NCBI GenBank assembly: GCA_028641055.1 | Contig: CM054059.1 | Location: forward strand, 108,698,263-108,762,262 | DNA length: 64,000 nt | Direction: 5' to 3' | DNA from: Alopecurus myosuroides | Lineage: Eukaryota; Streptophyta; Magnoliopsida; Poales; Poaceae | Shown: positions 35,251-47,622 of the stretch, one piece after another | Layout: the number at the start of each line of letters is the position of its first letter | Numbering within the stretch: position 1 is the stretch's first letter | Translations under genes and position numbers: made by a program | Notes under the pieces: generated by a model | What the model saw: the letters and a program-made list of their open reading frames with translations, nothing else | The model's database searches: none | Told to the model about the DNA's origin: nothing

Positions 35251-38200
35251 TTAGTTCTTCGTGGACACCGGTCCCGAACTGGCGTGACCGGTGCACATTC
35301 TCCACACGTTAGACTTTTTCATGACGAGTACCGGGTTTGCTAGCCAACTCGGGTAAGGTGTTTCCATGACATGGCCGGTTGTGAGTAACCCGGCAGCTTC
35401 TTCTTCTGTGGCGGATTGTTTGGAGGGGTCATCCTTGACAAAAGCCACCATTTTAGCATCTTGTGTTACCTTGGATTTTACTCGTTCGCCTTCAGTACTC
35501 GGCCTTTTTGATGTGGCTCTACCCTCCGGGTCTGCTTGAGACCGGTACTGCTTGAGTTCTTCTTTTCTACAGGCCTGCTCGGCCATTGCTGCATCTCCTT
35601 CGTCGCATTCAGCTGCTATGTCTCGATTTCCATGTATGGTAATGGTCTTCTTGGGACCCGGGATTTTTAGCTGTAGATATACGTAACATGGCCTAGCCAT
35701 GAATTTGGCGTAAGCCGGCCTTCCAAATAACGCGTGATAAGGGCTGCGCAATTTGACTACCTCAAAGGTAAGCCACTCAATTCGATAGTTATCCTTTGAC
35801 TCTCCAAAGGCTACCTCCAATGCGATTTTTCCCTCGGGGCATGCTGAATGACCCGGCACTATCCCATGAAAAACTGTTGAGCTTTTTTGCAGCTGAGATT
35901 CCTTGAGACCCATGCGTAGGAAGGTTTCCCAATACAGTATGTTGATGCTGCTTCCACCATCCATTAAAACCTTTTTCAGTTCGTACCCATTGACTTGCGG
36001 TGCAACTACTAATGCCAAGACTCCTGGGTGCTCCACTCTTTCTGGGTGATCCCTTCTGCTCCATGTTACCTCCTGTTCTGACCATCTCAAGTACCTCGGG
36101 ACAGCTAACGAAACTGAGTTGACCGCTTGCTTCAGTATCTTTTTGTCCTTGTTAGAGCCTCCTGTGGTATGCACATGATACTGACCCAATTGTTTGGGGT
36201 TAGCCTGGAAACCTCCTGCCCCCCCTTGGTTATTACCTTGATTTCCAGCCGCCGGATTGCCGGCTGGGGGTGGGCCGTTGCCCGGGTTTGCCCCTGGACC
36301 CGGTCCTCCTCCCCGTCCTGCACCTCGCATAGCTCTGTGCACTTCCTCATTTTTCCATCTTTGTAAATCGGCGCACTGTTCTAGGGAGTGGTTAGCTGGC
36401 CTGCCATTCCTGCTGTGCTTCGGGCATGCCATCCTGAATATGTCCCAATTGTTACCCGGCCTTGGTGGACCTTGATAGTTTCCTCCATTGTGGTTACCTC
36501 CGTTGAAATTTCCTTCTGCTCTGGGTCTCGAAGACCCGGCTTCTGTGTTGGCGACAAACTCGGAGCCTCCTTCGAACGGGCGCTTGTTCTGGCTATTTCC
36601 GTTATTACCTGATGCTGATCCATTGCCGGTTCTTCCGTTATTGCTTGTGTTTGCTTTTACCTTCTTGTCATCAGCTTCTTCTTCCGTAGTATCTGTCGCA
36701 GCGTGTTTGTTGCACGCATCCATCAATTCTCCCATTGTAACTTCCGACGCATTTCGACTGGACTTCATGCGAGTTAACTTTTGCACTAAAGGTATATACT
36801 TGCATGTTTTTGCCATGGCCTGTAGCGCATCCTTGGGCTGGATATCCGTGGATGAGTGAAGTATCTCCATAACCCGGCGCACCCAACTACGCGCCGATTC
36901 TCCCTTCTTCTGGACGCATCGCTCTAGATCATCAATAGTGAATAATTTCCTGCAGGTCCCGTGAAAGTGCTTGACAAACGCGGTCTTCAATTCCTCCCAA
37001 GACTTGATCGATCCTTCCGGCAAATTGGTGAACCACAATTTTGCTGCTCCTTCCGACATCATCAGGTACATGAACTTGGCTTGGAGGTTCTCGGACGCGT
37101 TGCGAATTGACATTGCCATCTCGTAACTGCTTAGCCATGTCTCGGGATCCATAGTTGGCTCATAATTCACTACTTTCCCTGGCTCTTTGAATTTTTCCGG
37201 GTAAGGTTCAGCTCTGATACTGTCCGAGAGACACTTAGGCCCTGCAAGAACGGTTGAGGCCGGCCTGGCTCTAGAAACGTGTGATACCGCGGGGGGCGCG
37301 GCTGGGCGCGATGCTGCGGGAAGTCCATGTGCTGCAGACCCGGCCGCGGCCCTCCGAGCCCTAGAACTGTCCACGACGGCCTATGCTGCTGATGCTGCCT
37401 GAGCGCGGGGAGGAGGCGGCATTTGCTGCTGCTCTTCCCTCCGTCGCGCTGAACTTGTTTCGATATTCCCTTGCTGTTGACTGACGTATGGCGTCCCATG
37501 CATACCGCTTCTGTGATCCGGATAATTGGCTTGCTGTGCCACCGCAGTGTGCAACAGATCGATGGCTTGCCGAGTCTTCTCTGCATGGGGCGACTCTCCC
37601 ACAGGGATTTGATTCAACGCGAGTGTCGCTGCATATACATTGTCCATGGGGTTATTGTAGTGGCCGGCTGGTGTGCGGAACCGTGATGGTGGCGGTGGTG
37701 GTAGATCGTTGCCGGTTGTGACTCTAGTTTGTGGTGGGGGTAACCCGGTCCGTTCATTCGCCGGATGTGTCGCTGCTGTCACCTGTTGGGGTGCGGTTCC
37801 CTGGTTCGCCACTGGTATCGGCTGGTCCTGAGGTGTAACAAATAAATTAGCCGGATTAATAACCCCGCCCATTGCTGGTAACCTGGTGTGATGCCTTTGA
37901 TGTATTCTAGACGTTTCCTCTCGGAGCCGGGTTTCCAACGCATCTAGCTCACGCCGCCGCGTGGCCATCCCTTGTCTTTCTGCCTCTACCTGCCTTCTTT
38001 GCTGCTCCAGCGCACGACGAGCCACATCCAAATCCCTGACGCGTTCCACTGCGTTCTCCGGAGTGATAACCGTTGCGAGAACCGTGGGGTCTAGAATCAG
38101 ATTATTATCTAATAAGGCCGGGTGGCGCGGGTTCGAAGGACCCGCGCCTGGTGTCCGGTTTTCTAAGAATCCGAACGTATTTGCATGCAACTCTTCATCC

Positions 38201-38787
38201 GCTGCCCTGCTGGTTACTGATGCCGACTCTCCATCAACCCGGGCCAAGACCGGGTCTCCGTTAGCCGCGCCCTGTCGCTGGGCCACTGCCTGAGCCACCC
38301 CGACTGATGCCGCGGTTGCGTTTCCTTGGTTGAGATTGGCCGCGGGGGCCGCATAGACTGCAACTCTGCGTACGATATCCGGTGTAAATTCATGCTGTTC
38401 TTCCTCATCGTTCTCCTCATATCGATTTTCCAGTAGATCCAGGATAGACCCGGTATCATCTTCTCTTTCGGCCCGGTCGCGTGGGGTCCATACCGGCTCC
38501 TCCGGCTGTTCCCACTCCGCGATGGGTTCTTCTGCCGGATGTGTCGTTCCAATCGATTCTTCATCATCTGATCGGATAGACGTGGCTTTTCCTGGCATAG
38601 AATCAGATCCAACGTTGTCAGTGATCGAATTGGAAGTACATACCATACCAATGAAGACGCTGATCCGGCCGATTGTCACGACGGATCCGGATTCGAGGTG
38701 ATCCGACTCCGGCCCCCAGCCGGAAGCGTCCACCATCTTTTCTCCTTCGTGGTCGATGTAGATTTCGCCGATGACAAGATTCTCCAT
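35251..38787 (-). pseudogene. gag: gag-protease polyprotein with RT stub and one in-frame TAG (Tat element)
   Basis: One minus-strand frame runs from ATG 38787 (MENLVIGEIYID) to 35251, about 1178 codons, broken only by TAG at 37381-37383. The downstream segment has no ATG near its start (it opens with GTG), so the two parts are one ORF. Counting from 37374, a Retrotrans_gag domain lies at ~75-220 (ASENLQAKFMYLM, KLWFTNLPEGSIKSWEEL, FVKHFHG). A glycine/asparagine-rich region with a CPKHSRNGRPANHSLEQC zinc-binding motif is at ~317-334. A retroviral-type aspartic protease follows, with VLMDGGSSINIL at ~469-480. The RT start (YPSWLANPVLVMKKSNVWRM) is at ~674-693, after which homology stops: pol has been deleted. 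N-terminal to gag is a long proline-rich, acidic region. Confidence 0.85.
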
Positions 38788-38836
38788 GCCCTTCCGAGCT
38801 TCTCCCGTGATGTAAACACCTTTGGACGCAGGCCCC

Positions 38837-38851
38837 ACGGTGGGCGCCAAC
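38837..38851 (-). promoter_or_regulatory. Primer-binding site of the Tat element
   Basis: On the minus strand TTGGCGCCCACCG follows the LTR end (CGACA) after one base. TGGCGCC would pair with a tRNA 3' end GGCGCCA. The tRNA identity is not assigned. Confidence 0.8.
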
Positions 38852-39331
38852 TGTCGTGGGATTATCACGGCAGATGTTACCGGGGGTAACTGATCTTGGG
38901 GCAAGACGACACAGGCGTTTGGGAGAGGGTTTAGCTCAGAGGAAACCATGATGGAACTCGATCTGGTAGCCGGCAATCAAGTCGCTGAGTCTCCGATCTC
39001 AATATATTAACTCAACTCTCGTGTTACACTGGATGCTCGATATCACGCGATATTGCTAGAACTCTTGGATCTCTGTCTAAAACTAGACCTGGGAGTCGGT
39101 TTATAAAGCACCCGTACCCCCTGGCTTATTCCCCAAGGCGTACCCTGGGTCCTACCCGGACACGGCGCACAAACCCTAGCTTTCCTTTACAATAACCCAC
39201 AATCCGGGTTGATGGGCCTACAAACTTGGGCCTTCCACAAGCTTCCTTATCCTTAGCCGGATTCTGCGCACCGTCCTTTGGGCCGGGTTACTCCTTGGAG
39301 TTTGGCCTACCGGGTTATCATCCCCCCGTCA
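38852..39331 (-). repeat. Tat element 5' LTR with TATA box
   Basis: 480 bp, matching 29346-29825 except for four substitutions (near 38946, 38976, 39212 and 39273). TTTATAAA at about 39099-39106 is the likely promoter for the minus-strand transcript. Confidence 0.93.
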
Positions 39332-39425
39332 ATAACCTTGGTTTCTTTCTGAGGAAAACTTGCTACTATGCTCTTTATACCTTCCTCTTGGGGTCTCCCA
39401 GCGAACGTGTGCTACACGCGCATCA

Positions 39426-39631
39426 AGCACACACCCACAACCAAATTGGGGGCTCCCAAGAAACACCAACAATCACTAAGAGAGTAGAAATGGAGCCTAG
39501 GTTTTCCACAAGGAACTCCTAGGCACGAATCCCTCAAGCAAATTAGAGGGGAAATGAAAACTAGTTGGTGAATAAGTATATCGGGCCCTTCTCCTTCAAT
39601 CCTCCAAATATCAACGAGTTTGGGTGGATGG
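39426..39631 (-). repeat. Unclassified repeat, middle part
   Basis: This continues the copy broken at 27847 and is interrupted again at 39632 by the Tekay element. Its last bases GATGG (39627-39631) form the TSD of that insertion. Confidence 0.6.
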
Positions 39632-42600
39632 TGTCGCACCCGGACTTCTAGAGGATACTCGCAGTTCCGTTGAACAGTAGATGATTGGATTACGGGGCTT
39701 ACCGGCACCCGCATCTCTTACGAGTAGGCCAACACACGTAGGTGTGACAACCAACCCCTACTATTCATCGTCTACGTAAACCATCCCATAGAAATCAGGA
39801 TACTACCATTGACGTACTTCATACCATACACACATGGTACGTCAACGGCGTTGAACAAAATGATAGCACAACAGATCTCTAAGACACAAATGAATAGAAA
39901 TAAGTTGCAAATAGCTCTCACTAGAGCAGAGATAGCAAATACAATCATCCAGAGGACACATGTCCCAACATATCATCATTACATCACAGCGGAAGCATCC
40001 AAAGTGTCTGAGTACAGACAAGATCCAAATGGGCCTAAGAGGCCGGAAACGAAAAGACGGAGCCCCTCCACGATGTCTTGGATCCTGCCCGGGTCCGCTA
40101 TCTACTCGTCAGCAGCCTCGTCAAACTCCACGTAGTAGCCATCACGGGGATCCTCGTAAGCGTAGTCTACGGAAACCACAGCCCCAAAGGGGTCAGTACA
40201 ACAACGTACTGGCAAGCAAGACTCACAGTTCACCAAAGTGTACCCCACAACATCTAGCACAGATGCTTTGGGTTCAACGGAAGAAAGGGTGATCCAAAAG
40301 ATGCGGCAGCTGGCTGCACTAACCAACTACAGAGCATACTATAACTTCCGGCTAACAGAAAGGAGATAAGATAGCGTTTCGTAACCAACTACAACTAACT
40401 CCAAACAAACCCATCCTGGATCTCGCCCCTTATCCAAAGAAGCAATCCGAGGATAACTCACACAGTTGGATTAATGATGGGTCAAGTTATTGTGTCAATA
40501 AGACTATTACTCGTCAAGTTATCATTAGTTAGGTGTAAGTTGTTCTGAGTACTTGTTAGCCAGTACTTTCACCAAGTCAACCATAACCGCGGAAAACACG
40601 GCTTCTCGAGAAGATTTAACCCTGCAGGGGTGCACCAATTTGGCCGTACACGTAAGAATAACCCGCCAGATGGAATGCCTCCCACCAAGCGGGGCACTCA
40701 ACACAGCTCCACTCTTCTTCGCATCAAGCCCAAATAACCACGTGCTATGCGTGCGCGGCTAATCGAGCCCCATGAAGAAAAGGGGACCCTCATAGCACTC
40801 TAAGACCAAGCCGCCCTAAATGCCGACTACAAAAGTTCCACCCTGGCCTCGGGTTCGTACCTGCATATGAGTGCATCAAATGGAAAGCCCGAACTAAGTG
40901 TGGCGATTTGGACGAGATGCGAATCGAATCAAATTGAGGGGGGCGGCCATACACGCTTCCCACATGCGGTTAGTGCGCTCATCATGGATCAGTAGACAAG
41001 ACCCTTTTCCTAATTAGGGTCGACACTAGCAGGCCTCAAAACCACGCCGGGCCTCCTGCCGGTGCCTTATCATCAAGTTATTATTAACCATAACATTAGC
41101 ATGATTGTTGTTTAAACATCGAGCCCCCAGAACATAATAGAAATATAGTAACAGAAAGTAACGAGTAACAGACTCGAGCAAAACAACCCTAAGCATGCTA
41201 GTAAGACACATGCAACAAGCAACGGGGTGATAGGTATGGAGGTGAGGCTATATCAGGGTTAAAGGATAACATGTGATAGGATCGAACAGAAGCAACGATT
41301 CATAGTGCTAGCAGAATAGACAACGGAAAGTATCGGTATCCAATGTTGAAAGGAACACAATGGTTCATGTGAGTGAATACTTGCCTGCAAACTCAGCAGC
41401 CTGGTACTGAGCTAGATCCTCAGAAGGGGTGTCGTAAGTATCGTCTGTCTCAACGTCGTCGTCTATTCGAGAAGAAGCAAACAAACAACATAGAGGGACA
41501 AAAAATTAATAACATGGCATAGTGCACAATCATGGGATGATGCATGGCAATTTAATTGGTGCATCAAAATAAACTAGTTGACATGGTAACATAACATGAT
41601 TAAATGGACCCATATGCAATTTGAGTTGCATATGAAAAACCCATGAATTAAGGTTGGAATAATTGTTCTACAACTAAACATCATGTGTAGGTGAATTAGC
41701 ATGATGCATGGATGAAGAAAACAGAAATAAAACAATAATAGAAACAATTTGAAATAAGGTTTACCGAGTTTGGAATTTTATTTATTAAGTTTTGGAATTT
41801 TGGTTTCTTAAAGGTGTCACACAAGCATTTGTTGTTTTCACCAATTTAAATTGTCCAAAATAGATAACAAAGTTCATATTTAGAAAGTACACCAAATTTT
41901 GGGTGGATTACATGTTTCACTTGTTGAAAAGGGATTTAGAATAAATTACTTATGAATTTAACAAGTTTAAACAAGATTTAAATGAATTTAATTCAAGTGT
42001 GAAATTATTTGAAATTTTATTTGTTCAAAACATTAAACCAAATTCATATTTGAAAAGTTTATACTTTTCTAGTTTGAAAACATATTTTATATGTTCAAAA
42101 ATAATTTAATTTGAGCAAGTTATGAATTTAGCAAATTTTAAATGATTTAAACAAGGTTTAAATTATTTAACCAATTTTAATAATTCAAAACATGATTTTT
42201 TTTTTGAAAAGGTGGTTCAAAATGGCATGGAAAACATATTTTATTTGTGTTATTTGAATTAAGTTTGAATTAGTTATGAAAGTAACCAAATTTAAAATGA
42301 TTTGTTTGAATTTGAAATTTGAATACATTCGAAATATTCAAAACAGAAAACAAATGATTTAAATAGGTAGAGAATTTAATTTGGTTCATGATACATATTT
42401 TATTTGTATTATTTGGATTTGGAAATTAAAAGTTATTTGCATTTCAAATACAGGGACTAATCTGTAAAAGAATTGGACTTAAATTAAAAAGAAAAAGGCA
42501 GAAAACAATTTTCTACCTCGCAGTGGCTAGCCCAAGCCACTGACAGAGGGGCCCCTGGGCCACGGTGGCCCGCGTGGTGCACAGCAGCTCACAGGGGGGG

Positions 42601-42649
42601 CCCTCCTGTCCGTGCTGTTCGCGAAAAAGGTGGGATTTAATCCCTGGGG

Positions 42650-42712
42650 TCAGGGATCGAACCCTCGACCCCGAGCGCGCGTGCACGGTGCAGTGCCACT
42701 GCGCTAGCGAAC
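42650..42712 (-). other. tRNA/SINE-like A and B boxes in Tekay 3' LTR
   Basis: On the minus strand TAGCGCAGTGGCA (A-box-like, 42694-42706) is followed by GGGTTCGATCCC (B-box-like, about 42653-42664), the internal pol III promoter pattern. A full cloverleaf was not established. Confidence 0.5.
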
Positions 42713-44002
42713 GATTCTTGTCATATAGGGACGCGTGGTGAGGAAGAGGTTCAGTTCGCAGTTTAACTGAACCTGAACAAAATTCAGGTAACTGAACTTT
42801 GGCCGCGACGGCGCTCGCCGGAGATGATCTGCTCGAGGTGCTGCGTGGCCGCCGTGCTCGATTGCGTGCCAGGACACGTGCGCGTGCTTGTGCTTGTGCG
42901 CCATGGTGCAGAGATGGAGGTGATCGAGGTGGGGCTCACCGGCGATTGGAGAGGAAGCAGAGGCTCGGGGCAGTGGACGACGGCGACGACGCCGAGGATG
43001 GCGGCGGCGTTGCAGAGGTTCTCCGGGCTCACTGCGGTGTCGAAGAGGTAGAGGGTGGTACGGGGGTCTGATCCCCGTAGCTAGCCAGCGAGGAGGAGCG
43101 TGGTAACGGCGGCGCTCATCGGATGTTCGGAGAGGGTGGCGATCGGGTTCAGGTACAGAGAGGAATCGCGGTGCAGAGAGAGGAGAAAGAGAGAAAGAAT
43201 GGCGGCGTCGAGGGAGGTAGGTGGAGGTCTAGGGTTAGGGAAGCATCGGGGAACCCTAGGGTAGCTATATAGGGCGAGGGGAGGAGCTCGTGGCCGTCTC
43301 TGCTCGCCGTACGGCGACGTGGACGCGACGGATGGGCGCCGTATAGGAGGAAGAAGATCGAAGGGGTACCAGGCTGGCTGGTGGGCTGGGCCTGGCTAGT
43401 GGGCGCAGCCCACTGCCCCTCTCTCTGCGCTTTTCTCTTTTTTTGCTGTTTCTCTTTTTTTTTGCTGAAAAGAAAAAGGAAGAGAAAGAGAGGTTTTTGG
43501 GGTTAGAAAATTTAGGGATAATTTTGTAACAATTATTTATTGTAACAGCAACATTGCAAAGTTTAGTTTTTCCAAATATTTCAAATATGTTGCTGTTTGG
43601 AATTTGTTTGAAATTTGATGGGTTTTTAATATTAATTGATTAATTTGACTTAAGCAACTTAAAAGTTTTAAATTCAAGGTTATTTGAAACAAGTGATTGA
43701 TTGGTTTTGTAAGTTTCATAATTTCAAAAATGGTTGCTATTTGTAATTGAATTTTGAATGAAATTTGAGTTAAGTGAGTTATTAAAATAACAAGTTAATA
43801 GTTGAGCTTTCCATTTTAATGGAAACAAAAGGATGTTTTATTTGAACTTTTTATTTGGAAAATTGTAACATAACAAGTATGAAACAAAGGTTTGAATTCT
43901 TGGTTTGAAATTCATACAGAAAACAAGGAAAACAAATGCAAACAAATGCAAACAAATGCAATGATTAAGATGCCATGATGCAAACATAAAATAACAAGAA
44001 GC

Positions 44003-47000
44003 TGTAACATCCTAGGATTTTGAAAATTTTGAAAAATTCAAAACCATCATGCATTCATGATAATCATAGAGCACTTGCACTTTGATTGCATAAAAAATTG
44101 GTTTTAAATTTGCTAAGCAAAAAAATCTGGGTGTTATTACCCATTAAACCATCTTTTGTATTTAAATCAATTTCCTAAAGCAAGTATTTTATTTTTGGGA
44201 AATAGTAGTACCAAAGTACTCTATTTTTCACAAGCTTTCCAAAACATATTTTATCAAAAATTTCTGAATAGTTTTGACAAGTTTATGGTTGTTTTTGAAT
44301 CATTTGATTAAAGAGAAAACAAAAAAAAAGGAGAAACCAGCGCAGCCCTCTCCCTCTCTCCCGGCCTGGCCCAGCCCACTTCTCCCCACACCCTCTGTTT
44401 TCTCCCGCGTGCGCAGCGCTATCCCAGCGGGCTGAGCCCATCAAGAAGGCCCAGCATAACACAGTACACCAGCCCGCCCCGCCCTCTCTGCTCTTTTCTG
44501 GCTGACTCGTAGGCCCTGCGCCTGACGCGTTCCCCACGTCACGTGACGTCATCGCCTCCGCATTCGAGCGGGACTCCGCCGCCGTGCCCGACAGGGACTC
44601 CGACGCCGCGCCTCCTCGCCGTGACCCCTCCTCCACGCCAGTAGCCCCATAAAAGGGGAGCTCCCCTCGATGTGCGAGATTCCGGATCCCGAACCCCAAG
44701 CCAAAATCGCCCCGCCGCCACGAAATCTTTCCGCCGCCGCCACGCCATTGCCGCCCCGCCTCGGAACTACTCGCCGCCGCCGTTACGACCCTCGGGAGGA
44801 GCCCTCGAGCACACGAGAAGCACCGCGGAGACGAGGGGAGCACGCAGCCGTCCTCAACCACGCCGGAGGAGCCCGGAAACGCCGCCGCCATCCACGCCGG
44901 ACCGCGCCACCGTCGTCTTCCTCGCCACCGACGCCGTTCTCCGGTGAGTACCGCCGCCGTCCCTGTGAGCCGTCCGATCCAAATCCGCGGTCGAGATTAG
45001 AACGCCGCCGAACCGGTATCTTTAGATCCCAGCCACCCGTAGCACTTTAGATCTAACGGCTTGCGTCACCGATCCGCGTGGAAATCGCCCAGCCAATCAC
45101 AGCGCGCCATTGCCGTTGCCCCGGATCGATCACTTTTTCTGTTAAAACAAAATAAAACAGATTTGTTTTGAAACTTCAAAAATTCATAACTTTCGTTCTG
45201 TAACTCCGATTTAGATGATTTTGGACTTTTTGAAATCAGCACATTGTGTAGATTAATCTAGGCTATTCAAATCTTAATTTTGAAACGTGCAATCACATGT
45301 TATTTGTAGATCTCTATTAATCACCAATTTGGGCATAACTTTTAATCTACAAATCCTTTTTAGGTGAGATCAATTGATATGGTTTTGTTTTGATGTCCTC
45401 TATCCAGTAGATGCGTTGGAAAAATTATTTATACAACTTCGTAATTGAAACTCTATTAATCTTCATATTAGCCTATATTAAAACCCTAGTAATACTAATA
45501 GTTACAATTTGATAATCAATTTGTTTTGCATGCATAATAAACATGTTATTAATATCAGAGAACATAATTATTAGTAATTCTTGCTAGTTTTGAATTTGGT
45601 GCATTAATTTGATCATTGCATAGCATGCATACATGTTTTTGTACTGTTATTTTGTTTTCTATGTTATGATTGTTTTGTATGTTTATGTGTGGCTTGTTTT
45701 GATTGTATTAGATTGTGAAGAGGATCAAGTCTACTCCTGTTGCTGTTATTCTTGCTGTGATTGTTCATTCTATTGCCAAGGCAAGTGACACACCATCAAA
45801 TCTCCCATATTTTCACTATGCATTACTAGTGTTTTTGAGTAGTATGCATGATAGGGAATTTTACTAAGTTATTATTATGCTATGCAAAATCCCAAGTAGT
45901 GTGTAGCCATCCTTTAGACTTGATATTTTGGAGACTTAGTACTTAGTAGATTCTTAGCCTTGCTACAAATTTGTTTTACTTGATGTGTGAAAAATTCTAA
46001 GTACTTAATCAATGAAACACCTGGGTGGATTGGTAATTGCTTGGATTATGTTGAGTGGCTACTCAGGGCCATGTCCATGGTGGTTTTCACCTGGGTCACT
46101 CCCAGGGCCATGGATATGTTGGTTGTCACCTGAGGGTACACTTGTGGATTGCCACCCAGGAACAAAGAGATTCCTAAGTCCCTCTAAGTTTAGTAGCTTT
46201 CCGTGCAGCCCTTTGACATATGGGCTCTGTCTTGATCAACTAAGTTGTGAGAGTTCAACCCATGCTTGACATGAAGATGTAGCAGAATTATAGGTGGAAC
46301 GGGTCTTGCTGGTTGGGTTGAATTCTTGCTTCTGAAAGATCCCGTCTCAATTCTCTCCTTTCCTTGATGCACTCCGGGTGTATAGGATGTTTGGGCTAAT
46401 TGAAGACAAAGGGTGAAAGTGCACAACCTCTGCAGAGTTAGAAACTATGATCATAGCCGTGTCCCCGGAAAGGACAACTTCGAGCAGCTGGACAAGGATG
46501 GACAGAAGAATCTCAACACCGTTTTGAAGAAGTAAAATTTGTCTAAGGAAATATTAGTTGTGGTGCTCATGGGTGTGTCCCATGGTGCCAATCTTTGAAA
46601 AGAAAACCCTTTTTCAAAAGTGTTAGGGAAAAACTTGCTTTCTGCAAATATCCTAAACTCCACCAAGCCAGATATGCATGTAGTTTAGACTTGCCATTTA
46701 TATCCACCATAGTGTCATTTGCCAGTACATTGTTTGTACTGAATCTCCTTCGGGGCTGCATATTCCAACGTGCAGGAAATTCTGAGGATGAAGTTTGATT
46801 AAGTGCTTGGACTCGAGTCTACACCCAACATGTAATGCCTGTGGCGCATGATTGAAGATGGAGGCTCATTGCTACTTTATTTCTGCTGTTTAGAACTCTG
46901 AGTTTTGCTAGTCTTTCAAGACTATGCACTTTGTAATAAAGCCATACTTGGCTATTCTGGATCCTTTGTAATATTTTGATACTTATGCAATGATACTTTA

Positions 47001-47085
47001 CATTTTGTTCTGTGGTGCTAGCATTGATCCAGGGACTAGCACTTAACACAGTAGTTCTTACATTGTTAAATGTGAGGGCGCTACA
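44003..47085 (+). repeat. Gag-only element 5' LTR
   Basis: A TATA-like CATAAAAGG at 44648-44656 precedes a GC-rich leader that ends in a strong splice donor (CTCCG then GTGAGT at 44944). A 14-bp segment near 44739 is absent from the other LTR. Confidence 0.93.
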
Positions 47086-47088
47086 AAA

Positions 47089-47100
47089 TGGTATCAGAGC
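47089..47100 (+). promoter_or_regulatory. Primer-binding site (initiator tRNA-Met), gag-only element
   Basis: TGGTATCAGAGC lies three bases after the 5' LTR end, the same primer as the Tekay element. Confidence 0.92.
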
Positions 47101-47622
47101 AAAGTGTTGCCTGTAGAATCGAGCCCTTAGGTCTGGAAAACCCTTTTGGTCAAAATTTATTAACTCCTTTGAGTATTTTTGGATCCTAGCGGCATAGTGA
47201 GATGAAGCGGCCCGGACCAACATTACATGTCCACGTACATGAGACCGGTTCCCTGATTGGCTTTGCGGGTGCCAGTCTCTCTCACTATAGTGAATATCCA
47301 AAATTCAATAAGTAGTTAATGATCTAATGATCACCATGGAAGAAGACTTTATATTTTCAAAGTACTCTTACTCATCTCGTATCTAGTACGTCCTTACCTT
47401 ATGCTTCTATGACTTACGTTTTTCTCCTACATTTCAAAACTCAATGATGATGGAGCTTCAACTTCAGAACCACCAAGGACTTCCAACTTAAGATGAAGAG
47501 ATGCAATTCCAACACCACCAAGGACTTCAGGGACCCTAGGATTTAACCTCTATTCTATTCTAACTTTTCTTCTAGTATTTCTACCTATTTTTCAATCTTC
47601 TAATATCTTATCTCCCTAATGG
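47101..47622 (+). other. 5' leader of the gag-only element
   Basis: Non-coding between the primer site and the small ORF. Imperfect repeats of 'caccaccaaggacttc' lie at about 47471-47530. Confidence 0.6.

Larger units (their letters stand above)
29346..39331 (-). mobile_element. Non-autonomous Tat-lineage Ty3/gypsy retrotransposon, 9986 bp
   Basis: Two 480-bp LTRs start TGACGG and end CGACA on the minus strand. The perfect TSD is ATAAC (29341-29345 and 39332-39336). A primer site TGGCGCCCACCG lies directly inside the 5' LTR. The sense strand encodes gag and protease; reverse transcriptase is cut after a short stub, and RNase H and integrase are missing. An intron-rich gene runs antisense between the pol deletion and the 3' LTR, the position of the antisense ORF in Tat-lineage elements such as Grande and RIRE2. 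The LTRs differ at 4 of 480 sites, so the insertion is recent. Confidence 0.93.
27848..39425 (+). mobile_element. Solo LTR (~1.59 kb) split by the Tat-lineage element
   Basis: The LTR starts TGATACGTCATAAAC and ends CTACACGCGCATCA. Removing 29346-39331 and one copy of ATAAC leaves about 1587 bp. The text (GGGACTAACCTATTGAC near the start, 'gttgtgtaggttccacgtt' and 'ttctgaggaaaacttgct' near the end) matches a very common Triticeae LTR type. No primer site, polypurine tract or second LTR is present, so it is a solo LTR. The flanks GGCAT and AGCAC match at only three of five bases, suggesting an old insertion. Confidence 0.7.

Noticed and set aside
27848..39425. Intact LTR retrotransposon starting TGATACGTC
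   Set aside because: Only one LTR is present once the Tat element is removed, with no primer site or internal genes.
42650..42712. Functional tRNA gene
   Set aside because: A and B boxes are present, but I could not form an acceptor stem or a proper anticodon arm. It is reported as tRNA/SINE-like only.
42784..43071. Conserved-looking ORFs present in both Tekay LTRs (also 61846-62133)
   Set aside because: The two copies are LTR duplicates, so similarity is not evidence of coding. Frames overlap on both strands.
46012..46269. 85-codon ORF repeated at 51576
   Set aside because: It lies in both LTRs of the gag-only element, and its length differs through substitutions; no domain.
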